DNA of 64,000 bases from Fulvivirgaceae bacterium JP3-4 (GTDB lineage Bacteria > Bacteroidota > Bacteroidia > Cytophagales > Cyclobacteriaceae). The position numbers and the translations under genes are program-made. The DNA lies in assembly GCA_029309925.1 (NCBI GenBank), contig JARKND010000005.1, positions 1,364,001 to 1,428,000 of the forward strand, in the 5' to 3' direction. The notes under the pieces were generated by a model. It was not told the DNA's origin and searched no databases. It saw only the letters and a program-made list of their open reading frames with translations. This document shows positions 33,945 to 42,963 of the stretch, one piece after another (position 1 is the stretch's first letter; each line of letters starts with the position of its first letter).

Positions 33945-34030
33945 AACGCGGATCACAGATTCAGATCGCCTGGCATCGGGAGGCGCGGAGTGCGGAGTTC
34001 GCGGAGAATGCAATTTTTTTCGTAGGGTTT
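33945..34030. repeat. Octamer repeat block (CGCGGAG family)
   Basis: Starts ttcaacgcggatcacagattcagatcgcctggcatcgggaggcgcggag and ends with gtgcggagttcgcggagaatgcaa. The start closely matches 36995-37085, including the inner gatcgcct..atcgg part, so it is a longer conserved unit ending in cgcggag-like octamers. Confidence 0.7.
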
Positions 34031-34053
34031 TTTATGAAGTCGTGCTGCGCTCT

Positions 34054-34253
34054 GCGTTAGCGATGGTAGTGGAAACCCCGCAATTGCGTAAGCCCGAGCG
34101 ATGGCACGAGGAGTTGTAACGGACAGCGCGGCCACGATGTGCGGAGGTCCCTCGCGGTAAAGGCGTGCGCTTACTAAAGTTTGCAGGCTTCCCGCGAAAA
34201 CGCGGAACAGGCGGGAAAAGCTGCGCGCGGGAGATCGGGGCAACGCCCAAAAA
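34054..34253 (+). repeat. Dispersed structured repeat, copy 2 (longest)
   Basis: Conserved blocks gcgttagcgatggtagtggaaa, gttgtaacggacagcgcggcc and caacgcccaaaaa occur in order over about 200 bases. Inside are hairpin-forming pieces (cccgcgaaaacgcggaacaggcggg). The same blocks lie at 49458-49604 and, inverted, at 26001-26104. ORFs here are artefacts. Could be a non-coding RNA or a non-autonomous element. Confidence 0.65.
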
Positions 34254-34319
34254 CAGCTGCAAGTCGGGACGTCAAAATAGGAACGAGTACGGCTTTGCGT
34301 GGAAGATCAACGCGTATGC

Positions 34320-34365
34320 TTCACCTATTAAATTTTAAATTTCAAATTTTAAATTTTAAATCCTC
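34320..34365. repeat. Heptamer array (AATTTTA/TTTTAAA type)
   Basis: Runs of aaatttt, aaatttc, aaatttt, aaatttt, aaatcc with a seven-base period. The rest of the spacer to the ATG at 34533 shows no gene. Confidence 0.65.
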
Positions 34366-34532
34366 CCCCTGCCCGAATACGAACGCGATTGCCCGGTAGT
34401 AAAAACTTTACATACAGAAATCCTTTAAATCAGCGTAAATTTCAGCGTGGTGGCTTTGGACTGATTGTTGGCATAGGCACGAAGCCGTACAAGACTTAGT
34501 AATCTCTGTCAAATTGAACCGATCCTAAAATC

Positions 34533-36941
34533 ATGCTCGTAACGTATTTCAAAGTTGCCTTTCGGAATTTATTGAACAACAAACTTCACACGGTCATCAA
34601 CATGGCTGGGCTGGCGCTGGGTATTGCCAGTGTTTTCTTCATGGCCATTTATGTTCGATACGAATGGGGTTATGATAAATACCTGGACGGTTATGAGGAT
34701 GTGTATCGGGTGGCGTGGGTAAATGAAAATCCGCAGACGCGCACACCGCATCCGATGGCGCAAGCTATGAAGGAAGAGTTTCCGGAAGTGGAAAGTGCCG
34801 TGAGCTTATCGCCCCTCTGGGCAGCGGGGTTGACGCGTGAGGTATTTGCTTTTCGCAATCTGGAGAAAAATCTGAAGTTTGACGAAGCGAATGTACTGGC
34901 TGTCGACAGCACGTTCTTCGATGTGTTTCCCTTTTCCGTAGTGAGTGGAGATGCGCGTGACGCGCTTCGAAATGTGAACGGCATCCTCATCTCGGAATCG
35001 ATGGCTAAAAAATATTTCCAGGCGGAAGATCCGATCGGCAAACATCTGGCCGTAGGCAACGACTCAACGTTGCTGGAAGTGATGGCCGTATTTAGGGACG
35101 TTCCGCAGCAATCGCACTTTCATTTTGATTTTCTCGTGTCGTATGTGCGCGAAAAATCTTTCGATCCAAACGATGAATATTATCAGTGGGCAGACTTCGG
35201 ACACTTTAACTACGTGCGTCTGAAACCGGGTGCGAATGCGGAAGCGCTCCAGGCAAAACTCCTGGACTGGTCACGCAAATACGTGTCGTTCAGTGATGAG
35301 GCAATGAAATGGTTTACTGAAAACAACTATGGGTTTAAACTGCAGCCACTGAAAGACATTCACCTGCATTCGAAGCTGCGCTGGGAGTTGGAACCGAATG
35401 GAAACATCGAGTACGTATATATAATGAGTGCGGCCGCGTTGCTTACACTGCTCATTGCGTGTATTAATTTTATGAACCTGATGACGGCTAAGTCCACAGA
35501 GCGTGCGAAAGAAATCGGTATCCGCAAAACGCTTGGCGCACTCCGCACACAGCTGTCGTTTCAATTTATTTCGGAGTCGGTGGTCGTTGCCATGCTATCA
35601 ATCGCTGTGGCCATTTTACTGGTGGAATTTACGTTACCGCTGTACAACTCTTTTACCGGTCATAACTTTGTGTTTAACTACGCGACTGATCTGCCTGTAT
35701 TATATGGACTCGGTTTGGTGATCGGTGTTGCATCAGGCATTTATCCTGCTTTGTATTTGTCGCGATTGAATACGCAGTCGATTCTCAAAGGAAACTTCAG
35801 CACAGGTGAGCGGGGATCAGGCCTTCGCCAGGCGCTTGTTGTATTTCAGTTTTCCATATCGATGGTGCTGATCTCCGGAGCGGTGATTATTTTCAATCAA
35901 CTCTCGTTCATCAAAAACAAGAATCTTGGTTTTCAAAAAGAAGAAGTGCTGGTGGTGCCACTGAAAAATGGTGATGCCGGAAGAAGAATTGAAACGCTGC
36001 GAGCAGAACTTACACGACTGGAAGGTGTAACCTCGGTGTCGGCAAGTTCGAATTTGCCAGGCGGTCAATATAATCAGAACAGCGTTTTTACAGCGGAAGC
36101 TCCGGACACAAGGTTGGACGTCTCTGAGTCATTTGTCGATCCGGAATTTTTTAACACCATGGGCATCGAGCTCACAAGTGGTAGAATATTTAATCAGAAA
36201 GATTACGAGGGAATTCTCAATGCTTTTATTCTCAATGAAACTGCTGTTCAGCAACTCAGCCTGAACGATCCGGTGGGTAAAGAAATCAGTTGGGAAATAG
36301 GCGAACGCACCTTGCGCGGACAAGTGGTTGGTGTAGTGAAAGATTTTCACTTTCAATCGTTCCACCAGGCGATTGGTCCACTACTCATGGTGCCATACCC
36401 AGCATACAATCATCTTGTGATCAAACTGAACACAGAAAATTTCAACGAGCGGCTCGCGAAAATCAAGAGTACGTTTCTCGCGTTCGACAATACGTTTGAA
36501 TTCGATTTTGTTTTCCTTGACGAGCGTCTCGATCGTCAGTACAGAACGGAAGAAAGTACGGCAGCGATCTTTACTGCCTTCGCGATTATAGCCATCGTGA
36601 TTGCCGGCATGGGATTATTTGGTATGGCGCTGCTCACATTCCATCAACGCACCAAAGAAGTCGGCATCAGAAAAGTACTGGGTGCAACGGTAGCGAGTCT
36701 TCTCATCTTGTTATTACGGGATTTTACGAAACTCATTCTAATCGCGATTGTAGTGGCGACACCTGTTGCATGGTGGATGATGGACCGATGGCTCGATAAC
36801 TTTGTATACCAGGTAGGGATTCAGCCAATTGTGTTTGTGTGTACGGGCGTGGCTTTGCTAATGGTGTCGTGGATTATTCTTGGATATCTCACGTTGAAGA
36901 CATCGCAGGTGAATCCGACTGAGGTGTTGCGGACGGAGTGA
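34533..36941 (+). CDS. ABC-type permease, FtsX/MacB family, 8-TM duplicated form
   Basis: 802 residues. Start MLVTYFKVAFRNLLNNKLHT leads to TM1 (about 20-42). A MacB-type periplasmic domain (45-270) is followed by three TM segments in the first FtsX domain (about 285-415, with RAKEIGIRKTLGA after its first helix). Another TM near 430 (LRQALVVFQFSISMVLISGAVII) begins the second half, with a second periplasmic domain and a final FtsX domain (about 680-800; RTKEVGIRKVLGA). Permeases of this kind are common in Cytophagales and export peptides or lipids, or act in mechanotransmission, with a separate ATPase. No ATPase gene is adjacent. A paralogue lies at 51414-53786. Confidence 0.93.
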   Translation: MLVTYFKVAFRNLLNNKLHTVINMAGLALGIASVFFMAIYVRYEWGYDKYLDGYEDVYRVAWVNENPQTRTPHPMAQAMKEEFPEVESAVSLSPLWAAGLTREVFAFRNLEKNLKFDEANVLAVDSTFFDVFPFSVVSGDARDALRNVNGILISESMAKKYFQAEDPIGKHLAVGNDSTLLEVMAVFRDVPQQSHFHFDFLVSYVREKSFDPNDEYYQWADFGHFNYVRLKPGANAEALQAKLLDWSRKYVSFSDEAMKWFTENNYGFKLQPLKDIHLHSKLRWELEPNGNIEYVYIMSAAALLTLLIACINFMNLMTAKSTERAKEIGIRKTLGALRTQLSFQFISESVVVAMLSIAVAILLVEFTLPLYNSFTGHNFVFNYATDLPVLYGLGLVIGVASGIYPALYLSRLNTQSILKGNFSTGERGSGLRQALVVFQFSISMVLISGAVIIFNQLSFIKNKNLGFQKEEVLVVPLKNGDAGRRIETLRAELTRLEGVTSVSASSNLPGGQYNQNSVFTAEAPDTRLDVSESFVDPEFFNTMGIELTSGRIFNQKDYEGILNAFILNETAVQQLSLNDPVGKEISWEIGERTLRGQVVGVVKDFHFQSFHQAIGPLLMVPYPAYNHLVIKLNTENFNERLAKIKSTFLAFDNTFEFDFVFLDERLDRQYRTEESTAAIFTAFAIIAIVIAGMGLFGMALLTFHQRTKEVGIRKVLGATVASLLILLLRDFTKLILIAIVVATPVAWWMMDRWLDNFVYQVGIQPIVFVCTGVALLMVSWIILGYLTLKTSQVNPTEVLRTE

Positions 36942-36994
36942 CACCCCTAAATCCCCCAAGGGGGACTTTTCGTGAGTGCGCCTTAGTCTGGTTT

Positions 36995-37085
36995 TTTCAA
37001 CGCGGATCGCAGATTCCGATCGCCTCATATCGGAAGACGCGGAGTTGCGGAGTTCGCGGAGAATACAATATTTTTTGGTGTGACT
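36995..37085. repeat. Octamer repeat block (CGCGGAG family)
   Basis: ttcaacgcggatcgcag..gatcgcctcatatcgg, then gacgcggag, ttgcggag, ttcgcggag, aat. Closely matches 33945-34030. No gene is supported between 36942 and 37210. Confidence 0.7.
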
Positions 37086-37210
37086 TTCTAACGTTGTTCC
37101 TGCCACCCCGGCCTTCCGGCACCCTGGCATTCCCCCCCCCGGCTCCCGGCTCCCCGGCTTCCTTCGTTCAGACCTGCACATGTTCAGACATTGATGATCG
37201 AGATAGCTTG

Positions 37211-38566
37211 TCAAAACAGTTTGACGATTCCATAAACTCCTACAAAACAAATTGACACGACACTAATCCAAAAAGTGATGTTGTAAAATCTGCTCGGTGG
37301 CACAACGTTCGGGATCGTGTACTTGATGGTGATGCCGGCAAAGACGACAAGAAACAACATGACAGATCCGACAACTCCGCCAAAGAGGATCATCATCACG
37401 GGGAGATTAATATAGAGAAAGGTGGCGGCCCACACGAGGGGAATTGTCCAGGCGAGGAGAGCGATCATCTTTCGCCTCTGGGCAAGGTCGTTGAAGTTTA
37501 TCCAGCCGAGGCGTCCGAAGATGTCGGGATAAATTCTTGTCCAGGCTGCGAGCGTGGCGAAAAGGCTCGAGTACAAAACAAAGAATGCTCCAACCAGGTA
37601 CGCAATCCTGATGCCTTCACCGAGCGATTCGGTGTAGATCAACGCGACTGTTTCGATCAGCTGATTGCCTTCGGGAATAACTCCGCGACCATTGAGCACG
37701 GCCGCGCCCAACAAATAAAATGCTGCGGTAACGGAGGTGTAGATGATCATGGCAACGATGGCATCGAGGTACATCACTTTGATCCATCCCTTTGCACGCG
37801 CGCGCCACGCATCGTCATCGGTGCGCGGACCGGTGTAAGCCGCGTAACCTTTCTCCAGACACCAGTAGTTGTAAGCAATGATCTCATCGCTGGCCACACC
37901 TGTAATTCCGAAGGCACCGATGGCCACGGATATAATTCCGGCAGGCATGGAAAACGTGAGGCCGCTGGAGAGTTCCTGCCATGATATGCTGTAGGCAGTG
38001 AACTCAAGCGCCAGCACAGAAGTAATGGTCATCACAGTGAACATGGCAATCATGACGAGTGAAAGTTTTTCCACCACGATATAGTAGCCTTTGTAAATCA
38101 ACATTGACACACTGAGTGCGCTGACAATTACCCACACGGGAACCGGAACGCCAGGCCAAAGCATATTGAGTACAATAGCTGTGCTGCCAATCATTCCTCC
38201 GAGTTGAACGAGCTTTAACAGGATAAGAAAAAATATCAGCCACAAGCTCCACTTACCTTTTCCGATCTTTTTTCCGGGAAGCTTGTTGAACAACTGCATG
38301 GCGGTTTCACCCGTGAGGATAGCATGCTTGCCGAACTCCAGCTGCACAGCAACTTTTACGAGGCAGCTGACAATGATGACCCAAAACGCAACGAAGCCCG
38401 CGCGCGCTCCAAGTGTTGTGGTGGCAATCAACTCACCTGATCCAACAATGGAAGCGGAGAGGATGAAGCCGGGGCCAAGAAATTTCAGTCGCGCAAAAAA
38501 GGTTGTTGGCGGCTCTTTGATCCGGGAAGGGGAGAGGAGGTAGTGGTCTTGCGTTGGCTGACTCAT
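37211..38566 (-). CDS. Nramp-like transporter lacking the usual metal-binding motifs
   Basis: 451 residues from ATG at 38566 (MSQPTQDHYLL); a start at 38590 adds eight residues. About 11 TM segments. The first TM should carry DPGN and the sixth an A/MPH motif for metal binding in Nramp transporters. Here TM1 reads GPGFILSASIVGSGELIATT and TM6 IGAFGITGVASDEIIAYNY. GSGE replaces DPGN and there is no MPH. The fold is that of the Nramp family, but the ion may not be Mn or Fe; some relatives carry Mg or other solutes. Single gene with no metal-uptake neighbours. Confidence 0.8.
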   Translation of the reverse strand: MSQPTQDHYLLSPSRIKEPPTTFFARLKFLGPGFILSASIVGSGELIATTTLGARAGFVAFWVIIVSCLVKVAVQLEFGKHAILTGETAMQLFNKLPGKKIGKGKWSLWLIFFLILLKLVQLGGMIGSTAIVLNMLWPGVPVPVWVIVSALSVSMLIYKGYYIVVEKLSLVMIAMFTVMTITSVLALEFTAYSISWQELSSGLTFSMPAGIISVAIGAFGITGVASDEIIAYNYWCLEKGYAAYTGPRTDDDAWRARAKGWIKVMYLDAIVAMIIYTSVTAAFYLLGAAVLNGRGVIPEGNQLIETVALIYTESLGEGIRIAYLVGAFFVLYSSLFATLAAWTRIYPDIFGRLGWINFNDLAQRRKMIALLAWTIPLVWAATFLYINLPVMMILFGGVVGSVMLFLVVFAGITIKYTIPNVVPPSRFYNITFWISVVSICFVGVYGIVKLF

Positions 38567-38604
38567 TCCGGTGAACGTGGGTAATAACAAGATAGTGAAG
38601 TGGA

Positions 38605-38875
38605 CGGATTAAAGATTTAAGATTTTAGATTTTAGATTTTAGATTTTTTGGAGTCGTGGATGGTAGGTGATGGACCCGGGTGGTACTTGTGAACTAGGCT
38701 TGGATTTTAGGTATATTTTTGGAAGCGGATACCGGTTGGGGGGATAGATTTTAGATTTTATATTTTTAGAGCGGGTTAAATCGCCTCATAGATTAAAAAT
38801 ACAACGCCTGTTAAACTTTAATGGCAGGATGCATTAAATCTTAAATCAAAAATCTCAAATATTAAATTTAAGATT
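38605..38875. repeat. Heptamer arrays (TTTTAGA type)
   Basis: Upstream of the transporter and downstream of the small membrane gene, two blocks (about 38605-38655 and 38740-38875) contain ttttaga, tttaaga and aatctta-type units in a period of seven. No gene in between. Confidence 0.7.
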
Positions 38876-39158
38876 TCATCCTCATCATAGAAATAATCAC
38901 AACAATCAAAAACCCTGCACAGGCGTGAACGATGAGTTCGCCTTTTGCGGCTTCGGATTTTCGCGTGACCAGGTTGAAACCAGAGATGACTACCCGGAGG
39001 GCGGCAACAAAAAGGGTGACAACTACGGGAACGATGGCTGGCGGCAATGTGTGGGGATTACTCCAGCCAAAAATCAAATGAACAACGGTTGTTGCAAGAA
39101 TGCCGAGGCTGTAGATGATCAGGCCCAGTGTGAGACCTTTTTTGAGTTCGCGGTTCAT
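38868..39158 (-). CDS. Small three-TM membrane protein
   Basis: 96 residues. TM segments near 8-30 (LGLIIYSLGILATTVVHLIFG), 40-65 (AIVPVVVTLFVAALRVVISGF) and 75-92 (ELIVHACAGFLIVVIISMM). No family recognised. Single gene surrounded by heptamer arrays; the end of the array reaches its stop codon. Confidence 0.6.
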   Translation of the reverse strand: MNRELKKGLTLGLIIYSLGILATTVVHLIFGWSNPHTLPPAIVPVVVTLFVAALRVVISGFNLVTRKSEAAKGELIVHACAGFLIVVIISMMRMKS

Positions 39159-39164
39159 GGATAA

Positions 39165-39265
39165 CCTTAAATTTAGACATTTTAAATCTGAAATTAGAGT
39201 CGCGCACCGTGGGTGAGGGATGGGGATAATTTAAGATTTGCGATTTTAGATTTGCGATTTAAGAT
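39165..39265. repeat. Heptamer array (TTTTAGA type) and spacer to the receptor gene
   Basis: Units tttaaat, ctgaaat, tttaaga, tttgcga, ttttaga, tttgcga, tttaaga. The rest of the spacer (39266-39541) shows no gene; it ends in the palindrome at 39542-39558. Confidence 0.6.
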
Positions 39266-39541
39266 GTTTTGGCGGGAGGCTCGATGGGACAACATTCGGC
39301 ATCATGCGGCACGGTCCATTAAATGTTGTGTAGGGTAAATCCTTAAGAGTTGTCAGGTTTTTCCTGATACGCTGCTCAAGTCTTCCCGATTGAAACACAC
39401 AAAGTCGCTGTAATCAACGCTTCCTTACACGTCTCTGCGACATTGCAGGCTTCGCAGTACAGCCATTCCTTCGTTTGAAAGCATCATTTATGATAATCTG
39501 CGTTTGCTTTTTTCACGCGAATGCTTACATGAGAAATAATA

Positions 39542-39558
39542 TGACTGCAATGCAGTCA
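39542..39558. promoter_or_regulatory. Palindrome tgactgcaatgcagtca upstream of the receptor-porin operon
   Basis: Perfect 8+1+8 inverted repeat, 47 bases before the ATG at 39606. Symmetry and position suit an operator for a dimeric repressor or activator; no regulator is identified nearby. Confidence 0.4.
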
Positions 39559-39605
39559 ATAGCTAGCGGCAATTGGGAAATCTTTGCGCGCAATTATCAA
39601 CCACC

Positions 39606-41321
39606 ATGAAGCTAAAACAACAGATCACGCTCTTCGCGATGCTTGGACTTCTCGTCCCGGCCATTCTCATCAGTTCTTTCTCTATATATAAGATAAAAAA
39701 CCAGTCGGAGGCCGACATCGCGGAATTTGAAAAAACCGAATCGCAGAAACTTAAACTTTATCTTAAACACATCACGGATGTTGCCTATGGTCTTGTGGAC
39801 AAGCGTTTTACCGAAGCCCGCTCCATTGCTTCGAAAGACACTTCGGCCAATGTGAAAGTGCTGATGCAGCAGTGCCTGGATGACTTGTCGAAGATCCGTT
39901 TCGACAGGGGCGAAGGTTACTACTGGGTGACTGATAACAAGCTGCCTTATCCAACCATGCTCATGCACGCAGAAAAACCCAGTCTGAACGGAAGGATTCT
40001 GGATGACCCGAGCTTCAACGTTGAAAAGGAAAAGAGACGCAATATTTACCAGGTGCGCGCAGAGCTCTGCAACACAAGTGGCGATGGCTTTGTCGACTAT
40101 ATCATGAAGAAGCCGGGCACGGAAGAAGTGATCAACAAAATTTCATATTCACGGCTTCATCCGGAGTCGGGCTGGATTGTGTCTGCCGGATTTTACACAG
40201 ACCAGATCACCACAGCTGTGGCTGAGAAACGGGAAGCGCTGAAAAAACAGATCAACGATGTGGTGATGACGATTGTGGCCATCACGCTGGTAGTGCTGGC
40301 GTTGGGTGTCGGCTTGTCGTTTTACTTCAGCGGAAAACTTTCTGCGGCCATTCTTCTCATCCGCGACAAACTTAAGTCGCTGGCGATGGGCCACCAGGTG
40401 GAGCAATTGAGCGTAACCAGGAAAGACGAGGTGGGTGACATGACGCAATCACTGAATATGCTCGTAACAGGACTACAATCGTACACGGGTTTTGCGAAGG
40501 ATATCGGGCAGGGAAATCTCAGCAGCGAGTTTACACCGCTGAGCACAGACGATATGCTGGGCAATGAACTGCTGCAGATGCGCAAGAACCTGAAGGCCGC
40601 GTCTGACGAGAAAAGCATCCGCGACTGGTTCAATGAAGGTCTTGCAAAACTTGGCGAGGTGTTGCGCAAAAACAACAACGACACCGCCACGCTGGCAGAT
40701 GAGATTCTGAAATCACTTATTACGTATCTGAAAATTAACCAGGGCGGGTTGTTCCTTCATCATCCGTCAAACGGACGCGATGCAGCTTACCTCGAACTCA
40801 TTGCGATGTTCGCTTACGACCGGAAACGATTTGTCAACAAGCGCATCGAGCTGGGCGAAGGACTGATCGGCCAGTGTGTGCTCGAACGCGCGACCTATTA
40901 CCTGAAAGAAATTCCTCAAAACTATATCACGATCACGTCTGGCCTGGGTGGCGCTCAGCCGGGATCGATCCTGATTGTACCGCTCGTTCACAACAACATT
41001 GTCTACGGAGCGATCGAGATGGCATCGTTCAAAGAAATGCAGCAGTTTGAAATTGAGTTCGTTGAAAAAATCGCGGAGACCATTGCGAGCACAGTTGCGA
41101 CAGTGCAGGTGAACGAGAACACGCGCAAGCTGCTCGAACATTCACAACAGATGAGTGAAGAGCTGAAAGCGCAGGAGGAAGAATTGCGTCAGAACCAGGA
41201 AGAACTCCAGGCAACGCAGGAACAGATGGCGCGCAGACAACTCGAGCTCGAGCAGGAAAACAAAGCGTTGAAAGAAATGCTTGAGCAGGCATCTTCCGAG
41301 GCTGTAAAGACTGCAGCATGA
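39606..41321 (+). CDS. Cache-HAMP-GAF membrane receptor with C-terminal coiled coil
   Basis: 571 residues from ATG at 39606; the longer start at 39573 adds a doubtful leader. TM1 about 6-28. Periplasmic single-Cache domain (about 30-210) has GEGYYWVTDNKLPYPTMLMH and LHPESGWIVSAGFYTDQI, typical of sCache. TM2 about 220-242, HAMP about 245-300 (RKDEVGDMTQSLNML). A GAF domain follows (about 340-500). The tail is a heptad coiled coil (QEEELRQNQEELQATQEQMA). There is no kinase, cyclase or MCP hairpin, so the output must be another protein. Its stop overlaps the porin start as ATGA. Confidence 0.88.
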   Translation: MKLKQQITLFAMLGLLVPAILISSFSIYKIKNQSEADIAEFEKTESQKLKLYLKHITDVAYGLVDKRFTEARSIASKDTSANVKVLMQQCLDDLSKIRFDRGEGYYWVTDNKLPYPTMLMHAEKPSLNGRILDDPSFNVEKEKRRNIYQVRAELCNTSGDGFVDYIMKKPGTEEVINKISYSRLHPESGWIVSAGFYTDQITTAVAEKREALKKQINDVVMTIVAITLVVLALGVGLSFYFSGKLSAAILLIRDKLKSLAMGHQVEQLSVTRKDEVGDMTQSLNMLVTGLQSYTGFAKDIGQGNLSSEFTPLSTDDMLGNELLQMRKNLKAASDEKSIRDWFNEGLAKLGEVLRKNNNDTATLADEILKSLITYLKINQGGLFLHHPSNGRDAAYLELIAMFAYDRKRFVNKRIELGEGLIGQCVLERATYYLKEIPQNYITITSGLGGAQPGSILIVPLVHNNIVYGAIEMASFKEMQQFEIEFVEKIAETIASTVATVQVNENTRKLLEHSQQMSEELKAQEEELRQNQEELQATQEQMARRQLELEQENKALKEMLEQASSEAVKTAA

Positions 41322-42520
41322 TAAAATATTTCATCGCAGCCTGCTTCACGGTAGTTGCCTTGCTTCCCGTGAAGGGGCAGCAAATTAACTGGACAAAACC
41401 TGACAGCCTTTTTAAATACGTTCAGCCATTTGCGAGTATGCAGCTCTGGTCGATATATACGATGGGCGAAAAACTGCAGCTGGAAGAAAACGGTCCGCTC
41501 GAAGACATGCAGAACAGGTTGAATTTTCTGACACGAAGAGCGAGGATCGGTTTCAAAGGCAAGCCTTATCGCGGTCTCAGCTATTTTCTGAACGTTCAGT
41601 ATGACAACCTCGGCAAAGACAGGTTTGGAGCGATCCGTGGTGGCGTTAATGCGGGCCAGCTTGGAATCCTTGATGCGTTCGTCACGTACAATCTCAGCCG
41701 CAAGAGCGATTTGTTTCACATCACTGCGGGATATTTTCACCCGCAGTTCAGTCGCGAGTGTATCACCGGTGACATGAACGTGAACTCGTTTGACAAACCA
41801 CCGCTGCAAGGTTACGTGCGTGATCATATCACGGGTAAAGGATATGGGCGTACTACCGGTGTTAACCTTGGAGGTATGTTCGCTGCGGGTGCCGTAACGA
41901 TTAATTACAACATGAGTGTTAACAATAACAACACCACAGCAAGTGATGCAACGGAGACCGCTGGAAAATTCTGGAGCCCGCTGATAGTTGACCGCGTAAC
42001 ATTTTCCATTGGCGACCCGGACAAGAAGGGTTACAGCCTGATGTATGAAGCCAACAACTACTTCAATGAGCGAAAGGGAATAACGATAGGTTTCAACAGC
42101 TCGCGACAGGGGAAGACTGATGAGTTTGATGTGAACACTTTCGCAGGTGTGGATGTGATGCTCAACTACAACGGGCTGAACCTCGATGCCGAAGGTGCCA
42201 GACTCTTGAGACGAGTTGAAGGCGTGACTTACGGTATGACCACATGGCAGGTACGCGGGGGCTATAATATTATTGTTGCAAAAAAGTCGATCATCGAGCC
42301 GGTGTTTATGTATATGAATTTCAAAGGCGATGCAGGTGCTTCGTCTGAGGGACTTGAAGAGATGTACAATATGGGAATCAACTGGTACCTGAACAAAAAG
42401 AATCTGAAGCTGACCCTGCACTATGTAAAACAAAACGGCTTTGGTGATAACGGCTACACCGATGGAGCAACTTTCCGGAAGGGAGATTTTGTCGGGTGTG
42501 GGTTTGTGTCGATGTTTTAA
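41318..42520 (+). CDS. Phosphate-selective porin O/P-like outer-membrane protein, coupled to the receptor
   Basis: 400 residues. Signal peptide MIKYFIAACFTVVALLPVKGQ. Family blocks: FLTRRARIGFKGKPYRGLSY, YNLSRKSDLFHITAGYFHPQFS, and a C-terminal strand ending GCGFVSMF, as expected of OprO/OprP-type barrels. ATG overlaps the receptor gene's stop. Co-translation suggests that it supplies solute to, or senses with, the Cache domain; this is inferred. A second porin is similarly placed next to the MCP at 5060-6247. Confidence 0.85.
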   Translation: MIKYFIAACFTVVALLPVKGQQINWTKPDSLFKYVQPFASMQLWSIYTMGEKLQLEENGPLEDMQNRLNFLTRRARIGFKGKPYRGLSYFLNVQYDNLGKDRFGAIRGGVNAGQLGILDAFVTYNLSRKSDLFHITAGYFHPQFSRECITGDMNVNSFDKPPLQGYVRDHITGKGYGRTTGVNLGGMFAAGAVTINYNMSVNNNNTTASDATETAGKFWSPLIVDRVTFSIGDPDKKGYSLMYEANNYFNERKGITIGFNSSRQGKTDEFDVNTFAGVDVMLNYNGLNLDAEGARLLRRVEGVTYGMTTWQVRGGYNIIVAKKSIIEPVFMYMNFKGDAGASSEGLEEMYNMGINWYLNKKNLKLTLHYVKQNGFGDNGYTDGATFRKGDFVGCGFVSMF

Positions 42521-42544
42521 GAATAGGCGGTCGTCTCACATCGC

Positions 42545-42615
42545 AAAAATGCAAAAATCCACACCGCGGAGGGCACGGAGTATGGCGCGGAGAGTCGCGG
42601 AGAATATTGTAAAGT
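42545..42615. repeat. Octamer repeat block (CGCGGAG family)
   Basis: aaaatccacaccgcggagggcacggag, then tggcgcggag, agtcgcggag, aat. Starts with aaaatccacaccgcgga, as does the copy at 51130. Confidence 0.65.
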
Positions 42616-42633
42616 TAGTTCTTTTACTTCGTG

Positions 42634-42908
42634 CGTGCGTTATTTCCCCGGGGTCCTTCGCTGCGGGGACGAGGCGTCCTTGCTCAGGAGCTGGTGCTTT
42701 CTAATTGAGAAGCTTGTCGAAAGATCCCGCGCTCGCGGGAAAGCTTGTAGCCTGCAGCCCCCGGTAAGTGTGAGCTTGAAAGATTGATGCCGCTCACTCA
42801 ACGCGTGCGTTATATCCCAAGGGTCCTTCGCTGCGGACGAGACGTCCTTGCTCAGGAACTGGTGCTCGCTAATGAGAAGCTTGTCGCAGATCCCGCGCTT
42901 GCGGGAAA
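42634..42908. repeat. Long direct repeat, two copies of about 107 bases
   Basis: Copy one 42634-42742 and copy two 42804-42908 share cgtgcgttat..gggtccttcgctgcgg..cgtccttgctcaggaRctggtgct..gagaagcttgtcg..gatcccgcgctYgcgggaaa with small differences. Each ends in a GC-rich hairpin (cccgcgc..gcggg) followed by A's. No ORF. Function unknown. Confidence 0.7.
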
Positions 42909-42955
42909 AATCTTAAATCTTAAATCTTAAATCTTAAATCTTAAATTTTAAATCC
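42909..42955. repeat. Heptamer array (AAATCTT), near perfect
   Basis: Six or so successive aaatctt units with two diverged final units before the stop codon of the T9SS protein gene. This is the cleanest array of the TTTTAGA/AATCTTA family in the window. Confidence 0.8.
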
Positions 42956-42963
42956 CCTACGTC

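Noticed and set aside
33953..34262. 96- and 76-codon minus-strand ORFs
   Set aside because: Lie within the dispersed repeat and the octamer block; composition follows the repeat.
41189..42433. Open reading frame of 414 codons antisense to the porin gene
   Set aside because: It is the exact shadow of the well-supported receptor and porin genes, with no recognisable domains.
42909..42955. CRISPR array
   Set aside because: Units are 7 bases without spacers; no cas genes in the window.
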